A stretch of DNA of 64,000 bases from [Empedobacter] haloabium (GCA_008011715.2 CP136508.1:5208001-5272000), one strand, 5' to 3'. Positions 21,184 through 32,926 are shown, counted from the first letter of the stretch. The notes: generated by a model from the sequence alone, not told the origin. Translations and numbers: made by a program.

Positions 21184-22933
21184 TCAGTTGCTGCAGTATT
21201 GCAGCAATGTCACTGTTACTGGCCGGAAGCTTGGCTACGCTGACCTTAGCGAGGGCGTGAAGGTCCGATCCACTCAGATCGATCTCCGCGCCGTCCGCCA
21301 GCAATTCCTTGAAGGAAGCCTTCACCTTTGCCGAGGCTACTTTTCCACTCCACTTTCCTGGAAACTTCGCTTCGAGAACTACCTGCTCTGGTAATGGCCG
21401 CGGAAGATAGGCGATCCTCTTACGTGCCCACGCTAAGTATGCCAAGTGGGCATCGTTTTTTGCTTGCCGGTGACCTACCTGGTCATTACCTCCGGGGATA
21501 TGATAGATGGGTTCTACTCCCAGCTCAGTTTGAATGCGCGCACCTAAGGAATCGTATTCTGCTGGCGCAATCGCAGTTGGGTCGCTAAATTGATCAACCT
21601 TGCGTTGATCGCCGTCAAGCATGACGAACACGCTATCCCCAGAAACAATAGCTGAGGGCACAAGATATTTCAGAATAGATTCTGCCCCTCCTGGAGCAAC
21701 GCGGATATCGAGCAATTCTGCGTCACCAGGATCGAGGCCCTTAGCAGCATGTGCAACAAGAAGCGCGGCCAACGGGTCTTCAACCAAGACGCGATGCCGA
21801 TTCGCTGGCGTCTTGCCGAGACGCTTCAGCGCTGCATGCGGCGAGCTTTTAGGTAGGATACGACATTGCGTACTTCCGTTGTCCTCAAAGACCTTGATAG
21901 CTTCGTGCGGCAACCCTTCGATGAATTCACTTGAGTGAGTTGATATGACGACTTGATGTTTCTTGATTTTAATTTGCTCAAGCAGGAAGCGTAGCAGCGC
22001 TCGCTGAGCTCCTGGATGAAGCGATGTTTCAGGCTCATCTAGGAGAATAAGCGAATATTCTTTTGCGGCAAGAATTTCAACGACGGCGCTTACAGCCGCT
22101 ATCTCACCGCTCCCAGCAAATGCTTCAGAATATTCTGCTCCACGACGAAAGACCACGCTGAGGTCTTGCCCTCTGTTACCTGGAAACAGCGAGTGTCTCA
22201 CCAATCGTGCGGATTCATATGTCCGACCAAGTATCTTGGAAACCCACTCAAGCTCTACCGCCGCCAGATCGCGATTCTCAAATACCCGCTCGCGCCCGCC
22301 CAGCTTGTACGATTGCCTATTGTCATCCTTAATCGTTTTTAACCGTTTCGCCTCCTTGAGCATAGCATGCCGCCTATTTTCGGCACTGCCACCTTCGTCA
22401 AAATAGAAATAGCGGTCAAACGACCCGAACGTGGCCTTCAAGTTAATATAGACTACGTCCCGCCGAACCGGAATCCAGCGATCCAAAACTTTACCCTCAT
22501 ATTGCTCGCTCGGTAGTGCCTCCATCCCATCGGGGCCACTCCTCCGCGCCGGTTCCCAATAATCACGCTTACGCCCGATTCTGGCCTTTTTTGTCTCGAC
22601 TATACCACCGAAGGATTCATTCCAATGGCCGTAGAAATAGCGTTGCGGATCTTTCTGCGTGCCCTGAATGGGATCGAGCGCCGTGCTGAACCAAAACTTA
22701 CTGGTCGAATAGCCGTAAGGCATACCCCATAGGGCGTGAAGTAACGAACTTTTACCTATACCATTCGCCCCAACGAGCGCAGTTAGAGGAAACTCAAAGT
22801 CAACTCGCGTACCAGCCTCGATACTCTTAAATTTGGGAAATACCGCGTATGCAATGTAGTTCTTGAGCGGCTTGCCAGGCTTGAATTTTTCAAGCGTTCC
22901 GACAAGCGCAGCTATTTCCACTTCTTCTGACAT
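21164..22933 (-). CDS. AAA ATPase with TOPRIM-like C-terminus (OLD/GajA-like)
   Basis: This 589-residue protein has an ABC/SMC-type ATPase domain: Walker A GANGIGKSS near residue 56, a signature-like FAGSGEIAAVSAV near 290, Walker B LILLDEPETSLHPG and H loop STHSSEF. The C-terminal part has TOPRIM features: an acidic VLVEDPLAALLV and a DxD in FVMLDGDQ. This is the layout of OLD-family nucleases and of GajA in Gabija. It is the first gene of the island operon and has a strong GGGGGGA ribosome binding site. A DNA-sensing or nicking role in phage defence is inferred; nuclease activity is not shown. Confidence 0.85.
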   Translation of the reverse strand: MSEEVEIAALVGTLEKFKPGKPLKNYIAYAVFPKFKSIEAGTRVDFEFPLTALVGANGIGKSSLLHALWGMPYGYSTSKFWFSTALDPIQGTQKDPQRYFYGHWNESFGGIVETKKARIGRKRDYWEPARRSGPDGMEALPSEQYEGKVLDRWIPVRRDVVYINLKATFGSFDRYFYFDEGGSAENRRHAMLKEAKRLKTIKDDNRQSYKLGGRERVFENRDLAAVELEWVSKILGRTYESARLVRHSLFPGNRGQDLSVVFRRGAEYSEAFAGSGEIAAVSAVVEILAAKEYSLILLDEPETSLHPGAQRALLRFLLEQIKIKKHQVVISTHSSEFIEGLPHEAIKVFEDNGSTQCRILPKSSPHAALKRLGKTPANRHRVLVEDPLAALLVAHAAKGLDPGDAELLDIRVAPGGAESILKYLVPSAIVSGDSVFVMLDGDQRKVDQFSDPTAIAPAEYDSLGARIQTELGVEPIYHIPGGNDQVGHRQAKNDAHLAYLAWARKRIAYLPRPLPEQVVLEAKFPGKWSGKVASAKVKASFKELLADGAEIDLSGSDLHALAKVSVAKLPASNSDIAAILQQLKTWLHG

Positions 22934-23361
22934 TCAATCCCCCCGCATCTCTTCCAATGGTTTCGGCAGACTTAATAACGCGTTTAAGAAAGAGCGGAGC
23001 TGAACGACGAACCACGGACTGCTTGGTCCGTACCGTTCGTCCTAGCGGCTCAAGGAATCCTGTGCGAATTTAACGATGTCTACTTTTGCACAGTTTAACC
23101 TAATCTCCGAGTTCTTGGTCGCAAGCACACTGTGTCTACACTAACCGCTTGCACCTGCAACTGGGCGAAGAAGGGTCTTTCTTCGAATAAGCGGGTGTAC
23201 CAAACAGGACAGCTGCGGTCATTGATAACCTGACATGAAGATCATGCGCTGCTGCGCTAGACTTCAACAGCTTCGACCATGCATCGGAAGAGCGCCGCAA
23301 ATGCTCTGAGTTACGCCCCCGTTACTCCGCAAGTTTCAGTTAATTGAACCGTCAGAAATCG
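22934..23361. other. Leader region of the island operon
   Basis: No gene is visible. A hairpin ACGGAC-TGCTTG-GTCCGT lies at 23014-23031, about 80 bp upstream of the ATPase start. The operon promoter should be here, but I see no strong -35/-10 pair. Confidence 0.4.
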
Positions 23362-23807
23362 CTAGATCCCCAAGACCGTCAGCAAACGTGGCAGGGCATT
23401 GATGTGCTGACGCATTCGAGTTGCTGCAGTACCAAAACAAGCAACCTTCGTCTGGTACTTGCCGGCCAGGCGAAAGTCGCGATATTCGGCGATCAGTTCC
23501 GTCATGATAGCGGCAAGCGAATAATCACCGAAGAACGCTATCAAACGGGTTGGCGCGCGGCCTTTCCGCCATCTGTGTAGAGGTCGTATAGTAGGCGTTA
23601 CCTCTGCCAGGTAGCGTTGGCTAGCTCAGAGGTCATCCGTTCTGAGGGACTGCGCTGGATGAACAGGCCACGCACCATCTCGTCCTCAGTTCGGCGGGAC
23701 CAGTCTTTGGCCTTTTTCAGGCGGAACGTCTTGACTGTAGTAGGCCATCCGGCCTTGCGGATGACTGCTTTCCAGGTACCCGACGGGGTCTTAACGATCG
23801 TTGCCAT
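23362..23807 (-). pseudogene. Broken tyrosine integrase (N-terminal part only)
   Basis: The first 60 residues (MATIVKTPSGTWKAVIRKAG, then TVKTFRLKKAKDWSRRTEDE) match the arm-binding N-terminus of tRNA-targeting tyrosine integrases. Near 23620 the frame shifts, and the next frame continues as SQRYLAEVTPTIRPLHRW and then LIAFFGDYSLAAI and ELIAEYRDFRLAGK, which looks like the core-binding domain. The catalytic domain with the R-H-R-Y residues is missing. It begins 106 bp from the 3' end of the tRNA gene, the usual place for an integrase, so the island probably entered there and was then fixed. Confidence 0.75.
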
Positions 23808-23877
23808 GCACTCTTCAGTACTCTCAAATTTGCTTACCGTACCGAAATTGTACCGTCGCGCCCCCCAGAAATAAAAG

Positions 23878-23905
23878 AAGGACTTAGGCTTTTACTTAAG
23901 TCCTT
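23878..23905 (-). terminator. Intrinsic terminator of the tRNA-Ile gene
   Basis: On the minus strand AAGGACTTA and TAAGTCCTT form a 9-bp stem with a 10-nt loop, followed by CTTTTATTT. It lies 8 bp after the tRNA CCA end. Confidence 0.7.
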
Positions 23906-23913
23906 GACTTTAA

Positions 23914-23992
<79 letters not shown>

Positions 23993-24116
23993 TGAGGTAG
24001 TACGGAGGTCGTGCGATGAAGCGCTGCACGAATTCGTTGCCAGACCTGCTACAACGAACTCGGCAGCTTAGAGCCTGGGGCGGCTCCAGTCAAGTCCAAT
24101 GAACCCTGGACGAAAA

Positions 24117-26447
<2,331 letters not shown>

Positions 26448-26921
26448 GCGCCACCCTTACCGATACAGCGGCGTTCCCGGCCAGACCTGCTTGTGGCAGG
26501 ACCTTCCACGGGCTTGCTATGCTACGGCACTGCTACTTCTGCTGCTCCTTGCAGACTCCCGGCGACAGACCTGAACCCGCCGACGGAACAGCGACCGAGG
26601 TACCGTATTGTACTTCGGCCAACTGTGGCGGAAATTCTACTGTATGACAGCGCGTGGGGGCTAGAGCGGACGATGCGGACGCGGCATTTAGCACACGATG
26701 GCGCAACCGCTTGCGGCGACAAGAAACTCGCGCCGTTTCGTCGTCGTCCGGCTCGCGCCGCCGGCACCGTCACCGCGCGCCGATCGAGAGCCTAACTCAC
26801 TGAAAACAAACACAAATTCTGAACTGCGAACCTTGCCAAGGTATACAAATACTTAGCGTTTTATTATAGCACGCCCCTTTTCGAATTCCAGGACGGGTCC
26901 TGTTTGCCAAATCGGGTGGCG
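26448..26921. other. dnaG-rpoD intergenic region with rpoD promoter
   Basis: There is no gene in this 474-bp gap. On the minus strand TATAAT (26868-26863) is preceded by a weak CTGGAA 17 bp upstream, giving a predicted rpoD leader of about 410 nt. A dyad CAGGAC-GG-GTCCTG lies at 26889-26902 just after the dnaG stop; it lacks a T run. Confidence 0.5.
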
Positions 26922-28742
26922 TCAGCGATAACTTTTATCCGCTTCCTGTTCGCGCAACAGCTGGTCTTCCAGCGCTTTTAATTCGCGAAAACCCGTCGTC
27001 AACACGTCGGTCGGTTCGCGCGCCGCAATGGCGGCCTGGATCGCCTCCATCAAGATATTAATATCCTTGCGCACCTGCTCCAGTTTCAGTTGCCGCACCG
27101 TCGCGGCCAGCCACAACCGTTCCGAATCGATTTCCGGCTCTGGCGCTGCGGCGATTTCGCCGACGATCGCGTCGTATTCCGTGCCCTGCTCCTTCAATTG
27201 CTGCGCCAGCGCGGCAAACGTACCGTTCGGACCCAGCGCCTGCGCCAGCTGCACCAGGTGCAGCAAGTGGTCGTACTGCTCCTGGCCGAACTGCTGGCAA
27301 GCCTCCAGCGCTTCCGCGTCCAGGTCCAGCGCCAGCGACGGGTGCGTCACCAGGGCGCGGATCATCTTGCGCTCCAACCCTACCGGCTCTTGCCGTTTGC
27401 TGCGCGGCGGCGCCTTGCGGCTGGCCGCCACCGGTTTGCTCAGCTCGAACAGCTGCTCGATCTCGCCGGGCGAGCTCTGCGTCATCGACGCCAGCCCGTG
27501 CACGATCTGCAGCCGCAACGCCGACGGCGTCATCGCCTGCAGCATCGGCTTGGCGTCGAACTGGACGCGGGCGCGCCCCTCGGGTTCGCCCAGGTCGTGC
27601 TCGCCCGCCGCTTCGCGCAGCAGGAACTGCGACAGCGGCATCGCCTCGACGATCTGCTGCTCGAAGCCTTCCGCGCCATACTCGCGGATATAGCTGTCCG
27701 GGTCGTGCTCGGCGGGCAGAAACAGGAACTTGATCGTCTTGTCGTCCGACACGTGCGGCAGGCAGGCTTCCAGCGCCCGCCGCGCGGCGCGCCGGCCGGC
27801 CTTGTCGCCGTCGAAGCTGAAGATCACCGTGTCGGTTTGACGCAACAGCTTCTGGACGTGGATCGTCGTGCAGGCCGTGCCCAGCGTGGCGACCGCGTGG
27901 GGAAAGCCCATCTGCGCCAGCGCCACCACGTCCATATACCCTTCCGTCACCAGCACATAGCCCGCGTCGCGGATCGCCTGGCGTGCCTCGAACAAGCCAT
28001 ACAGCTCGGAACCCTTTGAAAATAAAGGCGTCTCCGGGGAATTCAAGTACTTTGGTTCGCCTTGTTCCATGATCCGGCCGCCAAAGGCGATGACCTGGCC
28101 TTTGACATTGCGGATGGGGAACATGATGCGCTCGCGGAAGCGGTCGTAGCGCTTGATGTGGCGACCTTCCTCGTCCACCTTGTCGATGACGAGGCCGGCT
28201 TCGACCAGCGCCACCGCATCGTAGTCGGGGAACACGCTGCGCAGGTTGTCCCAGCCTTCGGGGGCGTAGCCCAGCATGAAGCGAGCGGCCACTTCGCCCG
28301 TCAGGCCGCGCCCCTTCAGGTAGGCGATGGCATTCGGCGCCGAGCGCAGCTGGCCCTTGTAGTATTCGGCGGCCAGCTTCATCGCCTCGGACAGCGCCAT
28401 GCTCTGCGCCTGCATCTGCGCGCGCTGGGCCGGCGGGATCTTGTCGTCCTCTTCCGGCACGACCATGCCGACGCCTTGCGCCAGGTCCTTGACCGCGTCG
28501 ACGAAGCCCATGCCCGAGTATTCCATCAGGAAGCCGATCGAGGTGCCGTGCGCGCTGCAGCCGAAGCAGTGGTAGAACTGCTTGGTCGGGCTGACGGTAA
28601 AGCTGGGCGACTTCTCGTTGTGGAACGGGCACAGGCCCTGGTAGTTGGCGCCGGCCTTTTTCAGCTGCACATAACGGCCCACGACGTCGACGATGTCGAC
28701 GCGGTTGAGCAGGTCGGAAATGAAGGACTCTGGAATTCGCAC
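26922..28742 (-). CDS. dnaG: DNA primase
   Basis: This 606-residue primase makes RNA primers at the replication fork. The N-terminal zinc-binding domain has CPFHNEKSPSFTVSPTKQFY and HCFGC. The TOPRIM catalytic core includes VLVTEGYMDVVAL and FSFDGDKAGRRAARRAL. The C-terminal DnaB-interacting domain is present. The start is GTG with an AAGG site. It lies between yqeY and rpoD. Confidence 0.97.
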   Translation of the reverse strand: MRIPESFISDLLNRVDIVDVVGRYVQLKKAGANYQGLCPFHNEKSPSFTVSPTKQFYHCFGCSAHGTSIGFLMEYSGMGFVDAVKDLAQGVGMVVPEEDDKIPPAQRAQMQAQSMALSEAMKLAAEYYKGQLRSAPNAIAYLKGRGLTGEVAARFMLGYAPEGWDNLRSVFPDYDAVALVEAGLVIDKVDEEGRHIKRYDRFRERIMFPIRNVKGQVIAFGGRIMEQGEPKYLNSPETPLFSKGSELYGLFEARQAIRDAGYVLVTEGYMDVVALAQMGFPHAVATLGTACTTIHVQKLLRQTDTVIFSFDGDKAGRRAARRALEACLPHVSDDKTIKFLFLPAEHDPDSYIREYGAEGFEQQIVEAMPLSQFLLREAAGEHDLGEPEGRARVQFDAKPMLQAMTPSALRLQIVHGLASMTQSSPGEIEQLFELSKPVAASRKAPPRSKRQEPVGLERKMIRALVTHPSLALDLDAEALEACQQFGQEQYDHLLHLVQLAQALGPNGTFAALAQQLKEQGTEYDAIVGEIAAAPEPEIDSERLWLAATVRQLKLEQVRKDINILMEAIQAAIAAREPTDVLTTGFRELKALEDQLLREQEADKSYR

Positions 28743-28824
28743 GGGTGGAAGCCTTGCTGCGTCGGATGCGATATTGTGACAGGTCGGCCGTGGCGCACGG
28801 TGGCGCCACGGCGGGATGCTACGC

Positions 28825-29274
28825 TCAGGCCGGCGTCAGGGCCTTCTTGACGAGGCCGGAGACGACCGTCATGTCGGCACGGCCGGCCAGCTTCGGCTTC
28901 AGGATGGCCATGACCTTGCCCATGTCCTGCGGGCCGGCGGCGCCGGATTCGGCGACGGCCGCCTTCACTTCGGCGGCAATCTCGTCGTCCGACAGGCCGG
29001 CGGGCATGTAGGCCGTCAGCACGGCCAGCTCGGCCTTTTCGATGTCGGCCAGGTCGGCGCGGCCACCGGCTTCGAACTGGGTGATCGAGTCCTTGCGCTG
29101 CTTGATCATCTTCTCGACGATGGCAACGGTCTGGTCGTCGTTCACCTCGATCTGCTCATCGACTTCCTTGCGCTTGATCTCGGCCAGCAGCAGGCGGATC
29201 GTGGCCAGCTTGCCGGCTTCTTTTGCGCGCATGGCGGCTTTCATGTCTTCGGAAATCTGGGCTTTCAGGCTCAT
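28825..29274 (-). CDS. yqeY: GatB/YqeY domain protein
   Basis: This 149-residue protein matches the YqeY family, which resembles the tRNA-binding tail of GatB. Typical blocks are LKAQISEDMKAAMRAKE, LATIRLLLAEIKRKEVDEQ, YMPAGLSDDEI and MGKVMAILKPKLAGRADM. Its function is unsettled. The start at 29274 has a GAGG ribosome binding site; a longer frame to 29304 was rejected. Its position between rpsU and dnaG is common in betaproteobacteria. Confidence 0.95.
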   Translation of the reverse strand: MSLKAQISEDMKAAMRAKEAGKLATIRLLLAEIKRKEVDEQIEVNDDQTVAIVEKMIKQRKDSITQFEAGGRADLADIEKAELAVLTAYMPAGLSDDEIAAEVKAAVAESGAAGPQDMGKVMAILKPKLAGRADMTVVSGLVKKALTPA

Positions 29275-29312
29275 GGCAACCTCGAGAATAAAGTTAAGGG
29301 ACAAAACGAAAA

Positions 29313-29339
29313 ACCCGCTGCGGCCGAGCCGGAGCGGGT
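29313..29339 (-). terminator. Intrinsic terminator between rpsU and yqeY
   Basis: On the minus strand ACCCGCT and AGCGGGT form a 7-bp stem around a GC-rich 13-nt loop, followed by TTTTCGTTTT. It should end most rpsU transcripts and let only part of them continue into yqeY-dnaG, as the E. coli cluster does. Confidence 0.65.
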
Positions 29340-29406
29340 GAGCGCGGACGCCAGACGAGCCGGGAGGCGAAGTGCGCCGTCGGCAGGCTCGTTGCGAAAG
29401 CGGGAA

Positions 29407-29619
29407 TTAGTACAGCTTCTTCGGCAGTTGCTGGCTGCGGATGCGCTTGTAGTGGCGCTTCACGGCAGCGGCCAGCTTGCGCTTGCGCTCTGCGGTTGGC
29501 TTCTCGTAGAACTCGCGCGCACGCAGTTCGGTCAGCAGACCGGTTTTTTCGATGGTGCGCTTGAAGCGGCGCATGGCGACTTCGAACGGCTCGTTTTCTT
29601 TAAGGCGAATAGTGGTCAT
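29407..29619 (-). CDS. rpsU: 30S ribosomal protein S21
   Basis: This 70-residue basic protein reads [20 protein letters not shown], then [20 protein letters not shown] and a lysine/arginine-rich tail, the S21 pattern and length. It is the first gene of the macromolecular synthesis cluster. A TTG four codons upstream is in frame but not expected. Confidence 0.97.
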   Translation of the reverse strand: MTTIRLKENEPFEVAMRRFKRTIEKTGLLTELRAREFYEKPTAERKRKLAAAVKRHYKRIRSQQLPKKLY

Positions 29620-29660
29620 GTAAAAATTCAAACCGTTAGAGGGTTTTTAGGAAGACAGCG

Positions 29661-29689
29661 ATATTAGCAGCTTTTGTCCAGATATACAA
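29661..29689 (-). promoter_or_regulatory. Promoter of rpsU
   Basis: TTGTAT (29689-29684) and TAATAT (29666-29661) are 17 bp apart on the minus strand, about 42 bp before the start codon. This is the likely main promoter of the rpsU-yqeY-dnaG cluster. Confidence 0.5.
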
Positions 29690-29823
29690 TAGGCTCGATC
29701 GCTAAACCGGCCCGGCAGGCGGGTTCTACAGCACACCGCATCTGAACGGGCTTTGTCCTGCCCGCTAACATCAAGAGACCGCCGCGACTGTTGTGCAACC
29801 TTCGCAGCGGGACCGAAATGATA

Positions 29824-31032
29824 TCAGATTGCCAGCCCGGCCGCCATCCCCGAGGCCCAGGCCCACTGGAAGTTGTAGCCTCCCAGCCACCCGGTGACGT
29901 CCACCGTCTCGCCGACGAAGTACAGGCCCGGCACCTTGTTCGCCATCATGGTCTGCTGCGACAGCTCTTTGGTATCGACGCCGCCGCGCGTCACTTCGGC
30001 CTTGCGGTAGCCTTCCGAGCCGTTCGGCGTGATGGTCCACGCGTTCAGGGCCTGGCCCAGCTGGCGCAAGCGCGCGTCCGGCAGGTCGGCCAGGCGGGCG
30101 TCCAGCGGGAAGCCGTGCGCCGTCAGCAGGCCTTCGGCCAAGCGCGCCGGCAGCCACTGGGCGATGACGTTGCCCAGCTGCTTTTTCTGCGTGCCCTTGC
30201 CTTCGATCAGCGCTTGCGCCACGTCCATCTCCGGCAGCAGGTTGATCGTGATGGGCTCGCCCGGCTGCCAGAAGCTGGAGATCTGCAGGATGGCCGGGCC
30301 GGACAGGCCGCGGTGCGTGAACAGCAGGTCTTCGCGGAAGCGCGCGCCCGTGGCCTTGCGGCCTTTCAGCGTGCCGGTCGTCACGTCCACTTCCAGCGAG
30401 ATGCCGGCCAGCGGTACGAAGGGTTGCCACTGTGCCTCGTCGAAGGTCAGCGGCACCAGGGCCGGGCGCGGTTCGACGATGGACAGGCCGAACTGCTTGG
30501 CGATACGGTAGCCGAAGTCGGTCGCACCGATCTTCGGGATCGACAGGCCGCCGGTGGCGATGACGACGTTGGCCGCTTCGATGTCGCCGCTGTCGGTGTG
30601 GAGCAGGAAGCCGGTTTCCGTCTTGGCCAGCGTTTCGACCTTGGCGGGCATGCGCCAGTGGACGTCGCCGGCGGCGCACTCGGCCTTCAGCATCTCGATG
30701 ATCTGCTCGGCGGAGTCGTCGCAGAACAGCTGGCCCTTGTGCTTCTCGTGGTAGCCGATGCGATACTTCTTGACGAGGGCGAGGAAGTCTTGCGGCGTGT
30801 AGCGCGACAGGGCGCTCTTGGCGAAATGGGGATTCTCGGACAGGAAGTTGGCCGGTCCCGCATTGATATTGGTGAAGTTGCAGCGGCCGCCGCCCGAAAT
30901 GCGGATCTTCTCGGCCAGCTTGGACGCGTGATCGATCAGCACGACCTTCCTGCCGCGCTGGCCCGCCGCCGCCGCGCACATCATGCCGGCCGCGCCCGCG
31001 CCAATCACTGCCACATCAAACTGTTTCGCCAT
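29824..31032 (-). CDS. HI0933-family flavoprotein (YhiN/BaiN-like)
   Basis: This 402-residue protein has an N-terminal FAD-binding motif (VAVIGAGAAGMMCAAAAG) followed by KIRISGGGRCNFTN, the hallmark of the HI0933 family. The C-terminal VPGLYFVGETVDVTGWLGG, then YNFQWAWASG, completes the FAD site. Members are annotated as aminoacetone oxidase-like or BaiN-like flavoproteins, but the substrate is usually unknown. It stands alone on the minus strand, divergent from sodC. Confidence 0.92.
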   Translation of the reverse strand: MAKQFDVAVIGAGAAGMMCAAAAGQRGRKVVLIDHASKLAEKIRISGGGRCNFTNINAGPANFLSENPHFAKSALSRYTPQDFLALVKKYRIGYHEKHKGQLFCDDSAEQIIEMLKAECAAGDVHWRMPAKVETLAKTETGFLLHTDSGDIEAANVVIATGGLSIPKIGATDFGYRIAKQFGLSIVEPRPALVPLTFDEAQWQPFVPLAGISLEVDVTTGTLKGRKATGARFREDLLFTHRGLSGPAILQISSFWQPGEPITINLLPEMDVAQALIEGKGTQKKQLGNVIAQWLPARLAEGLLTAHGFPLDARLADLPDARLRQLGQALNAWTITPNGSEGYRKAEVTRGGVDTKELSQQTMMANKVPGLYFVGETVDVTGWLGGYNFQWAWASGMAAGLAI

Positions 31033-31163
31033 CGTCCGCCCCGGTCAAACCCGCCATTTTACGCGAGCTGGCCGAGTCTGGCTGAGGCTTTTTTGCGCGC
31101 TGTCGAGGCCGACTTGCGGTATGCTGCGTTGTTTTCTGAATAACAACCAACCGGAGCTATATT

Positions 31164-31700
31164 ATGTTTACCCGTCTGTCCTTCACGCTGGCCGCGCTGG
31201 GCCTGTCCGCCTTCGCCCATGCCCAGATCACCGTACCGATCCATTCCGTCGCCAGCAAGGATGGCGACCGCTCGCTGGGCAGCGTGACGATCACCGAAAC
31301 GCCGGGCGGCCTGCAATTCACGCCAGCGCTGCAGGGCCTGCCGCCGGGCCAGCGCGGCTTCCACGTCCATATGAACGGCAACTGCGGCGAAGGCCCCGTC
31401 AACGGCAAGGTCGCACCGGCCGGCGCGGCGGGTGGCCACCTCGATCCACACGGCAGCAACGCGCACAAGGGTCCGGGCAACGGCGGCCACCTGGGTGATC
31501 TGCCGGCGCTGGAAGTGGACAGCAGCGGCGCTGCGCTGAAGCCCGTGGTCGCCCCACAGTTGAAGACGCTGGCCGACGTCAAGGGCCGCGCGCTGATGAT
31601 CCACGCCGGCGGCGACAACTACGCCGACGCGCCTGCCCCGCTGGGCGGTGGCGGCGGCCGCATCGCCTGCGGCGTGATCGGCGACGCGGCAACGAAGTAA
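31164..31700 (+). CDS. sodC: Periplasmic Cu/Zn superoxide dismutase
   Basis: This 178-residue protein has a signal peptide ending AHA near residue 20. The copper ligands are in GFHVHMNGNC, the bridging and zinc ligands in GGHLDPHGSNAHKGP and GNGGHLGDLP, and the last copper histidine in MIHAGGDNYAD. The disulfide cysteines (NGNC and RIACGV) are present. It removes superoxide in the periplasm. CGGAG precedes the start. Confidence 0.95.
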   Translation: MFTRLSFTLAALGLSAFAHAQITVPIHSVASKDGDRSLGSVTITETPGGLQFTPALQGLPPGQRGFHVHMNGNCGEGPVNGKVAPAGAAGGHLDPHGSNAHKGPGNGGHLGDLPALEVDSSGAALKPVVAPQLKTLADVKGRALMIHAGGDNYADAPAPLGGGGGRIACGVIGDAATK

Positions 31701-31717
31701 GCGGCCACTACGGCCGA

Positions 31718-31866
31718 GCCCGTGTCGCACCTTGGGGTCAGGCACAAAAGCTTGTCCTACCGCGGGGTCAGTCACCGCGGTGGGACACGGCCTGTGCCGT
31801 AGCGTCGCTTTTACTGCCGCGCTCGTGTCCCGTTTTGGTGACTGACCCCGCGGTGGGACACGGGCT
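31718..31866. repeat. Compound inverted repeats with GGGGTCAG core
   Basis: Between the converging sodC and ybiB genes, a forward copy (GCCCGTGTCGCACC then TTGGGGTCAGGCAC, 31718-31745) and a reverse copy (31834-31866) match at most positions. A second forward copy of CCGCGGGGTCAGTCACC lies at 31770-31786 and pairs with GGTGACTGACCCCGCGG at 31837-31853. It belongs to the same sequence family as the hairpins at 14008, 51378 and 60058. Confidence 0.65.
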
Positions 31867-31875
31867 GGGCTGTGG

Positions 31876-32853
31876 TTAGGCTGGGTGGCGCTGGCGCAGC
31901 GCGCGGGCCGTGTCGATGACGTGGCCGACCTGCTGGGCGATCGGGTCGGGGACCGGGATCGCGCCGTCCAGTACCGCGCGGATCCAGGCGGCCGTGGATG
32001 CCGCGCTCTTGTCTTCCGGCAGCGCCGGCAGGTGTTCGGCGATCATCTGGCGTTCGACCAGGACGGTACGCTCGCCGTCGTGGAACCAGTCGATCTTCTG
32101 CGCCTTGGTGGCGTTTGCCACCGTCTCCCCTTCCGTGCCGCGCATCAGGAAGGCGTCGCCACGTTCATGCGGTGCCGCCGTGGTGAAATATTCTCCCAGC
32201 GTTTCCAGGTATTCCGGGTGCGTGTACGACACCAGCCGCAAGGCCGGGCCGGCGAAGGGCTGCATGATCTTTACCAGGGTGTGCGTGGAATTGCGCACGC
32301 CCAGCACGCGGCGCAGCGACAGCATGTGGGCCAGCTCGGGTGCCAGCGCGTCGATCGTGATGAAGCTGACGTGGCCATCGGCCAGCGCCGCTTCGGCGGC
32401 TTCGTGCGAGGGTGCGGCGTGGACGCCCAGCCCGGCGAAGACTTCGGCGGTCGTGATGCGGCCCGGATCGTCCGGCACGCCATGCACCAGCACGGGGACG
32501 CCGGCGCGGGCCAGCAGCAGCGCCAGCAGCGCCGTCAGGTTGGCCATCTTGCGGGCACCGTTGTAGCTGGGGATGACGACCGGGACGAACTCGCCGGCCG
32601 GCGCGCGCAGCGGCGGGAAGGAGGCTTCGGCGGCGTCGAGGAAGCCGGCCAGCTCGTCGACCGACTCGCCCTTGATGCGCATCGCCAGCAGGATGGCACC
32701 CAGTTCGAGGTCGGAAACGCGGCCTTCCAGCATCGCGCGGTACAGGTTGTGGGCATCGTCGCGGCTCATGCTGCGAGCGCCTTTCTGGCCGCGCCCGATT
32801 TCCTTGATGAAGTGCGCGGTAGGGAATGCCGTCAGGGTGGATTCGATAGTCAT
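31876..32853 (-). CDS. ybiB: YbiB-family glycosyl transferase-like nucleic acid-binding protein
   Basis: This 325-residue protein resembles the anthranilate phosphoribosyltransferase fold (TrpD2 type), with RSMSRDDAHNLYRAMLEGRV, ILLAMRIKGES and the VPVVIPSYNGARKMANLTAL loop. E. coli YbiB is a TrpD-like protein that binds nucleic acid and shows no phosphoribosyltransferase activity. The role is not clear. It faces sodC across the compound repeat. Confidence 0.88.
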   Translation of the reverse strand: MTIESTLTAFPTAHFIKEIGRGQKGARSMSRDDAHNLYRAMLEGRVSDLELGAILLAMRIKGESVDELAGFLDAAEASFPPLRAPAGEFVPVVIPSYNGARKMANLTALLALLLARAGVPVLVHGVPDDPGRITTAEVFAGLGVHAAPSHEAAEAALADGHVSFITIDALAPELAHMLSLRRVLGVRNSTHTLVKIMQPFAGPALRLVSYTHPEYLETLGEYFTTAAPHERGDAFLMRGTEGETVANATKAQKIDWFHDGERTVLVERQMIAEHLPALPEDKSAASTAAWIRAVLDGAIPVPDPIAQQVGHVIDTARALRQRHPA

Positions 32854-32926
32854 GTCAAACAGCTTACATTATTTCGGCTACACTATTCGATCCCCTGGAG
32901 AAAACACGCTAGAAGCAGACACAACC

